64,000 nucleotides of DNA from Streptomyces sp. NBC_01317 (GCF_035961655.1 NZ_CP108393.1:4607001-4671000), one strand, 5' to 3'. Positions 6,790 to 15,348 are shown, counted from the first letter of the stretch. A program made the numbers and translations. Notes: a model not told the origin generated them from the sequence alone.

Positions 6790-7760
6790 CCGAGCAGATC
6801 ACGGACAGCCCGGCGGAGACCGCAGCCGTACCGTCGACGGCGACGGAGACCGCAGCCGTACCGTCGACGGCGACGAAGACCACTGCCGTACCGCCTACGG
6901 AGGAGGCCGCTCCGGCCGAGCCGCCGCAGCCTGTGCCCGCGCAGCCACAGCCGCAGCCCGCCCCCGAGGAGCCGCCCCTCACCCCCCGCCCGCCCCGCCG
7001 CGCCCTCCGCGCCGTCGCCCGGTGGACCGTCGCTGTCCTCGTCTTCGCCGGGCTCGGTGGCGGGATCGCGTACGGCATCAGCGACGCGGAGCGCCAGGAC
7101 GTACCAGGGCTGGCCACCAAGAGCGACGGGCGCTGGCAGTACCCGAAGCTCTCGCTTCCCGCGCTGCCCGCCGACGCCCCCCGCCCGTTCAGCGGCAACA
7201 ACGCGGGCGAGATCCACCACGCCGACTCCCGCGCGCTCCTGCTGCCCGCCCCGGCCGGGGCCGTCGCCGACAAGAAGCTGAACGGCGGCTGGGTGAGCGA
7301 GGAGCGGTTCCTCTCCGAGTACGAACTCGACGACGACGAGCGGTCCGACCTCCTGGTCGCCCTGCGCGACGCCGGCCTCCGGCACATCGCCGCGCGCGGC
7401 TGGACCATGCCGGACGGCACCTCCTCCCGCGTCTACCTGCTGACGTTCCCGTCGACGGCGTTCACGGACGCGTTCGTCGCCGACGAACTCGACCAGGGGC
7501 TGGAATTCGGCGTCCCGCTCAAGAACGGGTCAGGAGGCCGGCTGGACGAGGGCTGGACCCAGGAGGGGGCGGGACTGGAGGCCTCCGTGTACGCGTACGA
7601 GGAGATCGAACCGTACGGCTCCGTCCAGACCCGCCAGGCGTACATCAGGGCCGGGGACACCCTCGCGCTCGTCCTGCACGAGAAGCCGGTGAAGAAGGGC
7701 CGCGCCGCCGCCGTGCCCTTCCACCAGACGCTGATCCTCCAGGACCAGCTGCTCAACTGA
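6786..7760 (+). CDS. Single-pass membrane protein, operon member 3
   Basis: A 324-residue protein with a Thr/Pro/Ala-rich cytoplasmic tail containing two copies of the ten-residue unit ETAAVPSTAT (a 30-bp DNA repeat near 6817-6876) and a PQPVPAQPQPQPAPEEPP stretch, then one membrane helix (about 75-97) and an extracellular domain. The pattern LRDAGLRHIAARGWTMPDG and VYLLTF parallels members 1 and 2. It ends an operon closed by a stem-loop 40 bp downstream. Three coupled paralogues suggest subunits of one envelope complex or diversified binding proteins; this is inference. Confidence 0.82.
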   Translation: MTEQITDSPAETAAVPSTATETAAVPSTATKTTAVPPTEEAAPAEPPQPVPAQPQPQPAPEEPPLTPRPPRRALRAVARWTVAVLVFAGLGGGIAYGISDAERQDVPGLATKSDGRWQYPKLSLPALPADAPRPFSGNNAGEIHHADSRALLLPAPAGAVADKKLNGGWVSEERFLSEYELDDDERSDLLVALRDAGLRHIAARGWTMPDGTSSRVYLLTFPSTAFTDAFVADELDQGLEFGVPLKNGSGGRLDEGWTQEGAGLEASVYAYEEIEPYGSVQTRQAYIRAGDTLALVLHEKPVKKGRAAAVPFHQTLILQDQLLN

Positions 7761-7800
7761 GGCGACCGCCGCTCCCCGCACCTCAGGGACCTCCGGGAGA

Positions 7801-7837
7801 GGACCGGGCCGCCACCCATTAGGCTGGGGCCCGGTCC
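7801..7837. terminator. Stem-loop ending the membrane-protein operon
   Basis: GGACCGGGCC (7801-7810) pairs exactly with GGCCCGGTCC (7828-7837) across a 17-nt loop. It lies between the operon and the small membrane peptide gene. Confidence 0.75.
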
Positions 7838-7868
7838 GTACCGCCCCACCGCTCTCCGAGGAGCACCC

Positions 7869-7970
7869 GTGCTTGAGGACGTCTTCACCGCCCTGCTGGT
7901 CCTGGTCTGCGTCGGCGTGCTCGCCTTCTCCGTCCTGGTCGTGAAGAAGCTGTACCAGGGTCAGAGCTGA
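7869..7970 (+). CDS. 33-residue single-span membrane peptide
   Basis: A short GTG-initiated ORF preceded by GAGGAG at ribosome-site spacing. It encodes an N-terminal acidic Glu-Asp, one hydrophobic helix (TALLVLVCVGVLAFSVLVV, about residues 7-25) and a basic end KKLYQGQS. Strong third-position GC bias, a good ribosome site and a position just after a terminator support a real gene. Function unknown. Confidence 0.65.
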   Translation: MLEDVFTALLVLVCVGVLAFSVLVVKKLYQGQS

Positions 7971-8057
7971 CGTCCGGATTCCGGACCCGGCCGCCGTCGC
8001 CCTTCACCGCCTCTGTCACCGCCAGCCACTGCCCTCTACAGATCGCCTGAGCCGCTC

Positions 8058-8630
8058 ATGATCGAGATTCCGTCCGACCTGAACCCGGACCTCGTCCCCC
8101 TCGCCTTCCTCCTCGGCCGCTGGGAGGGCGTCGGCGTGTTCGACTTCCCCGGGGACGAGAAGGCCAATTTCGGCCAGGAAGTCACGTTCAGCCACGACGG
8201 CAGGGACTTCGTCGAGTACGTCTCGCACACGTGGGCGCTCGACGCCGAGGGCAACAAGCTCCGGCCCATCGAGTCCGAGTCCGGGTTCTGGCGCATCGAC
8301 AAGGACCGCAAGGTCGAGGTGGTGATGGTCCGCGACCAGGGTGTCGTGGAGATCTGGTACGGCGAGCTGGCCGACCAGAAGCCGCAGATCGACCTGGTGA
8401 CCGACGCGGTGGCCCGTACCGCAGCCGCCAGCCCTTACAGCGGCGGCAAGCGGCTCTACGGCTATGTGAAGAGCGACCTGATGTGGGTCGGCGAGAAGGC
8501 GACGCCCGAGGTGCCGCTGCGGCCGTACATGTCCGCGCACCTCAAGAAGGTCGTCACCCCGGACCAGGTCGCGGCCTGGGCCAAGGATCTCGGTGACCTG
8601 CCGGACGACGGCATCGCGTTCTTCAAGTAG
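8058..8630 (+). CDS. Nitrobindin/FABP-like beta-barrel protein
   Basis: A 190-residue protein with the start signature LLGRWEGVGVFDFPG, matching the GxWxGxG motif of nitrobindin-type 10-stranded barrels (THAP4/DUF1794), followed by GQEVTFSHDGRDFVEYVSHTW and a late conserved His in SAHLKKV. Bacterial nitrobindins bind ferric haem and can react with nitric oxide or peroxynitrite; the distal His is the usual axial ligand, but haem binding here is inferred. It lies upstream of nur in the same direction with about 90 bp between. Confidence 0.85.
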   Translation: MIEIPSDLNPDLVPLAFLLGRWEGVGVFDFPGDEKANFGQEVTFSHDGRDFVEYVSHTWALDAEGNKLRPIESESGFWRIDKDRKVEVVMVRDQGVVEIWYGELADQKPQIDLVTDAVARTAAASPYSGGKRLYGYVKSDLMWVGEKATPEVPLRPYMSAHLKKVVTPDQVAAWAKDLGDLPDDGIAFFK

Positions 8631-8656
8631 ATACGGGTCTTCAAGTAGATACGGGT
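8621..8656 (+). repeat. 18-bp tandem duplication spanning a stop codon
   Basis: CTTCAAGTAGATACGGGT occurs twice in succession; the first copy contains the stop codon of the nitrobindin-like gene. Recent slippage is the simplest explanation. Confidence 0.85.
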
Positions 8657-8717
8657 CGCCGCGTACGGGGCTCCTGGGACCAGCCACAAGCGGCTCCCGC
8701 CCGCCTACACTGGTCCC

Positions 8718-9158
8718 GTGGTGAGCACCGACTGGAAGAGTGACCTGCGCGAGCGCGGCTACCGGCTGACGCCCCAGCGCCAGCTTGTCCTCGAAGCCGT
8801 CGACACCCTGGAGCACGCGACCCCGGACGACATCCTCTCCGAGGTCCGCAGAACCGCCTCCGGCGTCAACATCTCCACCGTCTACCGGACCCTGGAGCTG
8901 CTGGAGGAGCTGGGCCTGGTCTCCCACACCCACCTGGGACACGGCGCTCCGACGTACCACCTCGCCGACCGCCACCACCACATCCACATGGTCTGCCGGG
9001 ACTGTACGAACGTGATCGAGGCGGACGTCGCGATCGCCGCCGAGTTCACCAGGAAACTCCGCGAGGACCACGGCTTCACGACCGACATGAAGCACTTCGC
9101 GATCTTCGGGCGCTGCGCCGACTGCGCGGCCAGGCCGGCTCCCGGTCCGGAGTCGTAG
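8718..9158 (+). CDS. nur: Nickel-responsive Fur-family regulator Nur
   Basis: A 146-residue Fur-family repressor. With the start at GTG 8718, the metal ligands known for S. coelicolor Nur fall at identical positions: His70, His72 and His126 (nickel site) and His33, His86, His88 and His90 (M site, HHHIH motif). Two CxxC pairs (CRDC at 93-96 and CADC near 133-136) are present. Nur represses nickel uptake genes and the iron superoxide dismutase gene sodF when nickel is abundant, and indirectly affects sodN. A TACACT hexamer ends 6 nt before the GTG, suggesting a leaderless message. No obvious target gene lies next to it. Confidence 0.95.
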   Translation: MVSTDWKSDLRERGYRLTPQRQLVLEAVDTLEHATPDDILSEVRRTASGVNISTVYRTLELLEELGLVSHTHLGHGAPTYHLADRHHHIHMVCRDCTNVIEADVAIAAEFTRKLREDHGFTTDMKHFAIFGRCADCAARPAPGPES

Positions 9159-9211
9159 CCACCCGCCCTCGCCCCGGACACGGGGTGGCGGCGAGTCGTA
9201 CGCTTACCGGT

Positions 9212-10177
9212 ATGAAGAGCCCCTTGCTGTTCCTGCCCGGAGCCGTCGCCGCAGAAGGATCGGACGAAGAGGTCGCCGCCCACTACGGCGACCTGTTCCG
9301 AGAACAGCGCGCGCTCGCGGACGGCACCGGACTCGTCGACCTCTCCCACCGCGGGATCGTCGCGATCACCGGCGACGACCGGCTGGCCTGGCTGCACCTG
9401 CTGCTCACCCAGCACGTCAGCGAGCTGGCCCCGGGTGAGGCGACCGAGGCGCTGGTCCTCTCCGCGAACGGCCACATCGAGCACGCCCTGTACCTGGTGG
9501 ACGACGGTACGACCACCTGGACGCACGTCGAACCGGGCACGCGCGAGGCGCTCGTCGCGTACCTGGAGTCGATGAAGTTCTTCTACCGGGTCGAGGTCGT
9601 GGACCGTACCGACGACATCGCTCTCGTCCACCTGCCGGCCGGTTCCATCGCCGAGGTGCCGGACGGGACCCCCGTACGGGAGACGGCGTACGGCCGGGAC
9701 CTGTTCCTGCCCCGCGCCGACCTGGAGGCCTACGCCGCCGCGCACGGGCCGCTGGCCGGGATCCTCGCGTACGAGGCCCTGCGCGTCGAGAACCACCGGC
9801 CGCGCCTCGGCTTCGAGACCGACCACCGGACGATCCCGCACGAGCTGGGGTGGATCGGCAGCGCCGTACACCTCCAGAAGGGCTGCTACCGGGGCCAGGA
9901 GACCGTCGCGCGCGTCCAGAACCTGGGGAAGCCGCCGCGGCGGCTCGTCTTCCTGCACCTGGACGGCAGCGAGGTCCTGCTGCCGGGGCACGGCACCCCG
10001 ATCAGGCTCGCGGCGGACGGCGCGGAGGGGCGGCAGCTGGGCTTCATCACCACGTCGGCGCGCCACCACGAGCTGGGGCCGATCGCGCTGGCCCTGATCA
10101 AGCGGAACGTGCCGGTGGACGCGGAGCTGATGGCGGGGGACACGGCGGCGGCGCAGGAAGCGGTCGTGGAGGTCTGA
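9212..10177 (+). CDS. ygfZ: YgfZ/GcvT-type folate-binding Fe-S maintenance protein
   Basis: A 321-residue protein with the aminomethyltransferase-like fold and the YgfZ signature KGCYRGQET at about residues 227-235, including the conserved Cys. YgfZ proteins use folate and help assemble or repair certain iron-sulfur enzymes. The glycine-cleavage catalytic features of GcvT are not evident. ATG 9212 is preferred because a TACGCT hexamer ends 7 nt before it; the open frame extends 27 nt further. It follows nur in the same direction and converges on dtd. Confidence 0.9.
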   Translation: MKSPLLFLPGAVAAEGSDEEVAAHYGDLFREQRALADGTGLVDLSHRGIVAITGDDRLAWLHLLLTQHVSELAPGEATEALVLSANGHIEHALYLVDDGTTTWTHVEPGTREALVAYLESMKFFYRVEVVDRTDDIALVHLPAGSIAEVPDGTPVRETAYGRDLFLPRADLEAYAAAHGPLAGILAYEALRVENHRPRLGFETDHRTIPHELGWIGSAVHLQKGCYRGQETVARVQNLGKPPRRLVFLHLDGSEVLLPGHGTPIRLAADGAEGRQLGFITTSARHHELGPIALALIKRNVPVDAELMAGDTAAAQEAVVEV

Positions 10178-10232
10178 ACGATCTCTTTTGTACGGTCCGC
10201 CTGAGCGACCTGCTCGTGCGGTCCGCCCCGCC

Positions 10233-10670
10233 TCACATCTCCAGCTGCACCGTGAACGGGCCGTGATTCGTCAGCGAGACCCGCATGTCCGCCCCGAACC
10301 GGCCCGTCTCCACCGTCGCCCCCAGCTCACGCAGCCGCGCCACCACCTCGTCGACCAGCGGCTCGGCCACCGGTCCCGGCGCGGCGGCGTTCCAGGTCGG
10401 GCGGCGGCCCTTGCGGGCGTCCCCGTAGAGAGTGAACTGCGAAATCACCAGGAGCGGGGCGTTCACGTCCGAACAGGACTTCTCGCCCTCCAGAATCCGC
10501 ATCGACCAGAGCTTGCGGGCGAGTTGTCCCGCCTTCTCCGCCGTGTCCTCGTGGGTGACTCCGACCAGCACACACAGGCCTTCACCGATGATCTCGCCCA
10601 CGGTTTCCGTCCCCGCGTCCGTCACCACGGAGACCTTCGCGCCGTCGACCCTCTGCACCACCGCTCGCAT
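10233..10670 (-). CDS. dtd: D-aminoacyl-tRNA deacylase
   Basis: A 145-residue protein with all DTD hallmarks: start MRAVVQRV, the catalytic SQFTLYGD loop (77-84) and the C-terminal NHGPFT loop (135-140), which corresponds to the cross-subunit NxGPxT motif. It removes D-amino acids (and glycine from tRNA-Ala) from charged tRNA. The start is supported by TAGATT ending 7 nt upstream on this strand (10678-10683), so the mRNA may be leaderless. It is divergent from rsiG. Confidence 0.95.
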   Translation of the reverse strand: MRAVVQRVDGAKVSVVTDAGTETVGEIIGEGLCVLVGVTHEDTAEKAGQLARKLWSMRILEGEKSCSDVNAPLLVISQFTLYGDARKGRRPTWNAAAPGPVAEPLVDEVVARLRELGATVETGRFGADMRVSLTNHGPFTVQLEM

Positions 10671-10787
10671 GACGACCAATCTAGCGGGGGCCGAACGGGT
10701 GCAGAGTGCCCGCACGTGCAGGTGCATGAGTGGCACCATGCTCGGAGGCGGTGCGCTCGCGCACCGGTCGAGGGATGGGGAGTACGC

Positions 10788-11597
10788 GTGACGAGTACAT
10801 CTGGCGCCGGGCAGCCGTCCGGCCCCGTACCGAGGACCCGCACCACCAGCGGTACGGGCAGCAGCCCCGCGGCCAGGGCGGTGGGCGGCCAGGCGGGCGG
10901 TCCGCTGGGCGGCGGCGGGCACGCGGGTCAGGGCATGGGTCCGGGCGTGGGTCCAGGTATGGGGCCGGGGACGGGTCCTGTCGCGGGCCCGGTCAGGGGC
11001 GCGGTGCAGACCGGTGGTCACCCCGGCGGGCACTCGGGAGGGCGGCCCCCGGTCCAGCGGGCCGGCGGCGAGGGCGTCCTGCCCGCCCCCCGGCCGTACG
11101 ACTTCACTGTGCTGCGCCTGCCCGAGCTGCGCGCGCTGCGCCGCGACTCGCAGCGCGACGAGGCCGACCTCAGCTACCTGCGGCGGCTGCTCCAGGGGCG
11201 CATCGACATCCTGCGGGCCGAGCTGGCGCGCCGTACCGCGCCCGAGACACCCGTCGTGGACCGCGTCCCCGGGACGTCCGTGGTGGACAGGCTCTCCGAG
11301 ATCCTCGCCGACGCGCCCTCCCGGCACCGCTCGTCCGCCCGGCATGTGACGCTTTCCACTCCGCGCAGCGAGGAGTACCGGCTGCTGGCGGCGGAGACGC
11401 TCGCCGAGGTCGAGCTGTCGGACCTGGAGGCCCGTACGGACGACGAACTGCACAGCGCGATGGGGCGGCTGGTCCGCAACGAGCAGCAGATCTCGCGCCG
11501 CCGTCACCAGCTCCAGCGCACGGCGGACGACTGCATCGGGGAGATCGCACGCAGGTACCGTGACGGGGAAGCACAAGTGGACGACCTGCTGACGTAA
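10788..11597 (+). CDS. rsiG: RsiG, c-di-GMP-dependent anti-sigma factor of WhiG
   Basis: A 269-residue protein with a long Gly/Pro-rich N-terminus (to about 95) and two helical halves, each carrying the exact c-di-GMP motif E(x3)S(x2)R(x3)Q(x3)D: first at Glu125, Ser129, Arg132, Gln136, Asp140, second at Glu233, Ser237, Arg240, Gln244, Asp248. In Streptomyces RsiG binds c-di-GMP with these motifs and then sequesters the sporulation sigma factor WhiG (the gene was earlier called amfC). The low-complexity tail here is long. The GTG at 10788 has a GGGGAG site. Confidence 0.93.
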   Translation: MTSTSGAGQPSGPVPRTRTTSGTGSSPAARAVGGQAGGPLGGGGHAGQGMGPGVGPGMGPGTGPVAGPVRGAVQTGGHPGGHSGGRPPVQRAGGEGVLPAPRPYDFTVLRLPELRALRRDSQRDEADLSYLRRLLQGRIDILRAELARRTAPETPVVDRVPGTSVVDRLSEILADAPSRHRSSARHVTLSTPRSEEYRLLAAETLAEVELSDLEARTDDELHSAMGRLVRNEQQISRRRHQLQRTADDCIGEIARRYRDGEAQVDDLLT

Positions 11598-11609
11598 GAC
11601 CGATCGGTC
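11598..11609. promoter_or_regulatory. 12-bp palindrome after rsiG
   Basis: GACCGATCGGTC is a perfect palindrome immediately downstream of the rsiG stop and 65 bp before the asparaginase gene. It may be a protein-binding site, but a chance occurrence is possible. Confidence 0.3.
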
Positions 11610-11673
11610 GAAGGCTCACGAGGCCGCGCCGGCGGGGTCCGTCCGTACCGTACTCCGTCACGGAAGGCCGACG

Positions 11674-12729
11674 ATGACGTCTCACACCCCCGCCGTACCC
11701 CCGGCAACAGCACCGGGCGGCACCTCTGTCGTATTCCCGGCCGTGTCGCCGGGCGGCGCCCCCGCCGTATCCCCGGGCGCCCCGCGCGAGGTGCCGCCGG
11801 TCCTCGCCGAGGTCGTACGGTCCGGATTCACCGAGGGGCACCACCGCGGGACGCTGGTGCTGCTCGCGGCGGACGGCAGTGTGGAGTTCGCGCTCGGTGA
11901 CCCCGGCGTCCCGGTCTTCCCGCGCTCCAGCAACAAGCCGATGCAGGCCGCCGCCGTGCTGCGGGCGGGGCTGGACCTGGCGGGGGAGCGGCTGGCGCTG
12001 GCCGCCGCGAGTCATTCGGGCGAGTGGTTCCACCTCGATCTCGTACGGACGATGCTCGCCGAGCACGGACTGACCGTCACCGATCTGCGGACGCCGCCGG
12101 ACCTGCCGCTGGACCAGGTGGAAGCAGAAACGTTTCTCGCCGCCGGTGGGGTGCGGGACCGGGTGGTCATGAACTGCTCGGGCAAACACGCGGCGATGCT
12201 GGCCGCCTGCGCCCTGAACGGCTGGCCGACCGACACGTACCTGGACCGGGACCATCCGCTCCAGCGGCTCGTCCACACGGTGGTCGAGGACGTCTCGGGC
12301 GAACGGGTCGCGGCGACCGGTACGGACGGCTGTGGCGCCCCCCTGATGGCGATAAGCCTCACCGGCCTCGCCCGCTCCTTCCGCCACTTCGTGCTCGCCG
12401 CCCCGGGTTCGGCGGAGCGGCGGGTGGCGGACGCGATGCGGGCGCACCCGGAGTACGTGGCGGGCACCCGCCGGTCCGACACCTGGCTGATGCGGGGGGT
12501 GCCGGGGGCGCTGTCGAAGATGGGCGCGGAGGCGGTCCAGGCGGTGGCGCTGCCGGACGGCCGCGCGCTGGCCTTCAAGATCGACGACGGCGGGATCCGG
12601 GCGCTGGGGCCGGTCCTGGCGCGGGCGCTGGAGCTGCTGGGGGTGACGGCGGAGGTACGGGAACGGATCGGGCGGGCGCCGCTGCTGGGCGGGGGCGTGG
12701 AGGTGGGGTCGGTGCGGGCGGCGTTCTGA
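11674..12729 (+). CDS. Asparaginase II family (thermolabile type) enzyme
   Basis: A 351-residue protein. After a Pro/Ala-rich leader of about 40 residues comes LAEVVRSGFTEGHHRGTLVLL and PVFPRSSNKPMQA, then NCSGKHAAML, TGTDGCGAP and KIDDGGIRALGPV. These are conserved blocks of the Asparaginase_II (PF06089) family, which includes the Rhizobium etli thermolabile L-asparaginase. It should hydrolyse asparagine to aspartate in the cytoplasm; no signal peptide is visible. The stop lies in a 17-bp tandem repeat. Confidence 0.9.
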   Translation: MTSHTPAVPPATAPGGTSVVFPAVSPGGAPAVSPGAPREVPPVLAEVVRSGFTEGHHRGTLVLLAADGSVEFALGDPGVPVFPRSSNKPMQAAAVLRAGLDLAGERLALAAASHSGEWFHLDLVRTMLAEHGLTVTDLRTPPDLPLDQVEAETFLAAGGVRDRVVMNCSGKHAAMLAACALNGWPTDTYLDRDHPLQRLVHTVVEDVSGERVAATGTDGCGAPLMAISLTGLARSFRHFVLAAPGSAERRVADAMRAHPEYVAGTRRSDTWLMRGVPGALSKMGAEAVQAVALPDGRALAFKIDDGGIRALGPVLARALELLGVTAEVRERIGRAPLLGGGVEVGSVRAAF

Positions 12730-12768
12730 GGGGGACGGCGTTCTGAGAGGGACGGCGTTCTGAGGTCG
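12721..12768 (+). repeat. 17-bp tandem repeat at asparaginase gene end
   Basis: A unit GCGTTCTGAGGGGGACG is repeated about 2.6 times and includes the gene's TGA stop in each copy. Confidence 0.8.
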
Positions 12769-12796
12769 GCGGCGGCGGCCCGCCTGGCCGGATCGC

Positions 12797-12865
12797 ATCC
12801 ACGTGCACCCGATTCAAAATCCACCTGATTCAAATCCACCCGATTCAAATCCACGTGCACCCGAT
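12797..12865. repeat. 15-16 bp repeats flanked by direct copies upstream of eis-like gene
   Basis: GATTCAAATCCACC-type units occur three times in a row, and the segment ATCCACGTGCACCCGAT occurs on both sides (12797-12813 and 12849-12865). The array ends about 26 bp before the acetyltransferase start and just upstream of its predicted -10 region, so it could influence expression. Confidence 0.7.
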
Positions 12866-12891
12866 CGGGTGAACGACATAGCGTGAGATCC

Positions 12892-14133
12892 ATGAGCCTT
12901 GAGGTCCGCACCGTCACCGAAGCCGAGTTTCCCGACTGGCACCGCGCCCTGAACACCGGATTCCTGCGGCCGCCCGTCTCGGCGGACGACGTCGTGGCGT
13001 CGCGACGGGCCACCGCCGACCTGACCCGCACGCTGGGCGCCTTCGACGAGGGCCGCTGCGTCGCCACGTTCCGGTCGTTCACACAGGAGCTGACGGTCGT
13101 GGGCGGCGCCACGCTCACGGCCGACGCGATCTCGAACGTGACCGTCTCCCCCACCCACCGCAGGCGCGGACTGCTCGGCCGGATGATGGGCGCGGACCTG
13201 GCGGCGGCGAAGGAGCGCGGCGACGCGGTGGCCACGCTGATCGCGGCGGAGTACCCGATCTACGGGCGGTTCGGCTTCGGCCCTGCCACGTGGATCACCG
13301 AGTGGGCGATCGACGTGGCGCGTACGGGACTCGACCCCCACAGGTCCGGCCCGGACGACGGCGGCAGGATCGACCTGGTCGACATCGCCGACGTACGGAA
13401 GATCGGCCCCGAACTCCACGACCGGTTCCGGGTCACGCAGCCGGGCGCGATCGACCGCGACGAGCGCTGGTGGCGCAGGGAGACGGGCCTGGACCCCTGG
13501 GTCGTGCCCCAGACCGAGTCGTACTACGCGGTGTACCGCTCGGCCACGGGCGAAGTGGAAGGCATGGTCCGGTATTCCGCGGACGGCGTATGGGGAGACG
13601 CCAAGACGCCGCTGAGCACCGCGTCGGTGCAGGGCCTGATCGCGCTGACGCCGGCGGCGGAGCGCGCGCTGTGGCAGTTCGTCTGCTCCATAGACTGGGT
13701 GGCGACGGTGAAGACGGGCCACCGCGCCCCGGACGACCTGGTGACCCGCTTCCTGCCGGACCCCCGGGCGGCGCGCGTCGTCACGCACGCCGACTTCCTG
13801 TGGGTACGGATTCTCGACGTCGTACGCGCCCTGGAGGCCCGCACGTACGCGGCCCCCGGCACGCTGGTCCTGGAAGTCCTGGACATCGCGAACCTGGCCT
13901 CCGGCCGCTTCCGCCTGGACGCCTCCCCGACGGGCGCGGTGTGCGCGCCGACCACGGAGTCGCCGGATGTGGTGCTGGACGTACGGGAGTTGGGCGCGCT
14001 GTACCTGGGAGACGAATCGGCGGCGACACTGGCGGCGCTGGGCACCCTGACGGAGGAAACCACAGACGCCGCCGCCCGGACGGACCTCCTCTTCCACACG
14101 CCACGACGCCCTTGGTGCCCGGACGTCTTCTGA
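12892..14133 (+). CDS. eis: Eis-like GNAT N-acetyltransferase
   Basis: A 413-residue protein of the enhanced-intracellular-survival family: an N-terminal GNAT domain with acetyl-CoA loop [15 protein letters not shown] (about 85-100), a second GNAT-like domain, and a C-terminal SCP2-like domain ending WCPDVF. In Eis the terminal carboxylate takes part in catalysis, and the terminal Phe is conserved here. Mycobacterial Eis acetylates aminoglycosides at several amines; the substrate of this homologue is unknown. A TAGCGT hexamer ends 7 nt before ATG 12892, supporting this start over GTG 12883. Confidence 0.9.
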   Translation: MSLEVRTVTEAEFPDWHRALNTGFLRPPVSADDVVASRRATADLTRTLGAFDEGRCVATFRSFTQELTVVGGATLTADAISNVTVSPTHRRRGLLGRMMGADLAAAKERGDAVATLIAAEYPIYGRFGFGPATWITEWAIDVARTGLDPHRSGPDDGGRIDLVDIADVRKIGPELHDRFRVTQPGAIDRDERWWRRETGLDPWVVPQTESYYAVYRSATGEVEGMVRYSADGVWGDAKTPLSTASVQGLIALTPAAERALWQFVCSIDWVATVKTGHRAPDDLVTRFLPDPRAARVVTHADFLWVRILDVVRALEARTYAAPGTLVLEVLDIANLASGRFRLDASPTGAVCAPTTESPDVVLDVRELGALYLGDESAATLAALGTLTEETTDAAARTDLLFHTPRRPWCPDVF

Positions 14134-14243
14134 GTCCGAGGGGGTGTCCTCCGGACCCGGTTCCGCGCGCGGCGCACGGAAGCGGGGGCCGTACCACTCC
14201 CGCCTCCGGCCCTGGACCCCTCCTGTCCCCGCCCCTGGACCGC

Positions 14244-14531
14244 TCACGCCGTCCGGGTCCTGAACAGGGTCCCCGACATCGCCGTCGCCACTGCCAGGAT
14301 TCCCCCGCACCAGGCCAGGGCCGTCCACGGGGTCGAGCCGACCGGCTGGTGGTCGGCGAAGGCATGGAGCCAGGTGGGCATCGTGTCGATCGGGACGAAG
14401 GCGCTGCTCGGGTAGGGGGGTTTTGGCGAGCAGGCCCGCCGCCGCGGAGAGCCAGGAGACCGCCACGACGAACGCGAGCAGGAGGCCGGTCGCGCTCACG
14501 CCGACCGCGGTGGTGGCGGAGCCGAATCCCG
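14244..14531 (-). pseudogene. Remnant of a DrrB-like ABC-2 permease
   Basis: On the minus strand two frames carry successive pieces of one permease: SATGLLLAFVVAVSWLSAAA then GLLAKTP in one frame, and SSAFVPIDTMPTWLHAFADH plus QPVGSTPWTALAWCGGILAV in another, ending at a stop at 14244. These match the C-terminal part of daunorubicin-resistance type ABC-2 permeases, but the segment normally between them is missing and the frame shifts near 14412-14425 (a G-rich run). The N-terminal two thirds and the ATPase are absent. It is a degraded leftover, consistent with deletion next to the repeat-rich zone that follows. Confidence 0.72.
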
Positions 14532-14597
14532 CGGGGCCGGGGCCGGGGTCGGGGTCGGTGGGCCGCGCGTCTGGGTGACCGGGTTGCGGTTCGTGTT

Positions 14598-14620
14598 GTC
14601 CTCAATCGCCGGACGGGCTT
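14598..14620 (-). repeat. Dispersed intergenic repeat, reversed copy
   Basis: The complement of this stretch reads AAGCCCGTCCGGCGATTGAG followed by GAC, the same core as the five forward copies between 14835 and 15308. This core is a common intergenic repeat in Streptomyces genomes from general knowledge; its function is not established. Confidence 0.75.
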
Positions 14621-14683
14621 GGTTGTGCCCGCTGCGGCCCGGTGGGCTGGGTGCGGGTTGTTGCCGGGGGCCGGGCAGGGGTC

Positions 14684-14775
14684 GTGTCCTGCACTGCATG
14701 TTTTACGTCGCGTTCGGGACCTTGTTTGGTTCGGGTTCGCCACGCGACACAAAACACGCTCTACGTTCCGGACAC
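14684..14775 (+). repeat. 92-bp inverted-repeat element, copy 1
   Basis: The element starts GTGTCC and ends GGACAC. Its arms contain CTGCATGTTTTACGTCGCG on the left and CGCGACACAAAACACGCTC plus TACG on the right, pairing imperfectly around a loop of about 30 nt. Beyond the ends the pairing continues (CGGGCAGGGGTC and its complement), giving an 18-bp perfect outer stem at 14672-14689 and 14770-14787. It carries no gene. A second element of the same length lies at 15089-15180 in opposite orientation. Confidence 0.7.
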
Positions 14776-14834
14776 GACCCCTGCCCGTCCCCCTTCCAGG
14801 CCCGCGTCAAACAACCCGGCCCGCTCCGGTCTTT

Positions 14835-15000
14835 AAGCCTGTCCGGCGCTTGAGGACATCCTTGACCCGCGCATGCGCACCGCGCAGGGGGCACACTCCA
14901 GCCCGTCCGGCGCTTGAGGACGCAGTGACCCGCACCCGCGCACCGCGCAGGGGCACCATCCAGCCCGTCCGGCGTTTGAGGACGTTGGTAAGCGGCACCG
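14835..15000 (+). repeat. Tandem array of 62-64 bp units, first block
   Basis: Three units begin at 14835, 14899 and 14961 with AGCCCGTCCGGCGCTTGAGG (one to two changes each). Each continues with a related spacer ending GCGCACCGCGCAGGGGCACC before the next unit. The spacers are themselves similar, so this is a long-unit tandem repeat, not a CRISPR array. The third unit decays after about 15000. Confidence 0.75.
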
Positions 15001-15088
15001 TCCACCGGGCAGAGGGGAGGCGTCCCGGGCGGGCGGGGTCGTTGAGTTCACCCTCGGCGTGAGGGGGGTGGGGTCGGAGGAGGTGCGT

Positions 15089-15180
15089 GTGTCCGGACGT
15101 AAAGCGTGTTTTGTGGCGCATGACTACCGGTGAACTATGCGAGCTCCTGAGGCGCCGTAAAACATGCAGTCCGGACATAC
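15089..15180 (-). repeat. 92-bp inverted-repeat element, copy 2
   Basis: Read on the minus strand this element has the same arms as copy 1: GGACTGCATGTTTTACGGCG on one side and GCGCCACAAAACACGCTTTA on the other, ending with CGTCCGGACAC, but a different loop. Both copies are 92 bp. Shared arms with unrelated loops suggest a mobile miniature element or a conserved structured site. It interrupts the tandem array. Confidence 0.7.
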
Positions 15181-15221
15181 GTACCTCCGCAGGCCCCGCC
15201 CCCCGTCACCACGACAAACCC

Positions 15222-15308
15222 AAGCCCGTCCGGCGATTGAGGACATCAGTAAGCCGCGCCCGCGCACCGGGCAGACGCCACAAACAAGCCCGTCCGGCGA
15301 TTGAGGAC
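15222..15308 (+). repeat. Tandem array of 64-bp units, second block
   Basis: Two further units begin at 15222 and 15286 with AAGCCCGTCCGGCGATTGAG then GAC. The spacer (AGTAAGCCGCGCCCGCGCAC, then CGGGCAG) matches the spacer of the first block. The array ends 40 bp before the TetR gene. Apart from these repeats nothing gene-like is seen between 14532 and 15348. Confidence 0.75.
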
Positions 15309-15348
15309 AAGCAGTAAGCGCAACGAACACCGGCGTAGCCTCGGGCAC

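Noticed and set aside
12814..14499. Long minus-strand ORF opposite the eis-like gene
   Set aside because: Typical GC-rich antisense shadow; the Eis domains on the plus strand are unambiguous. Only its first part overlaps the permease remnant.
14835..15308. CRISPR-like direct repeats with about 64-bp spacing
   Set aside because: The spacers are themselves related, the core is a known dispersed intergenic type with one reversed copy, and no cas genes are present.
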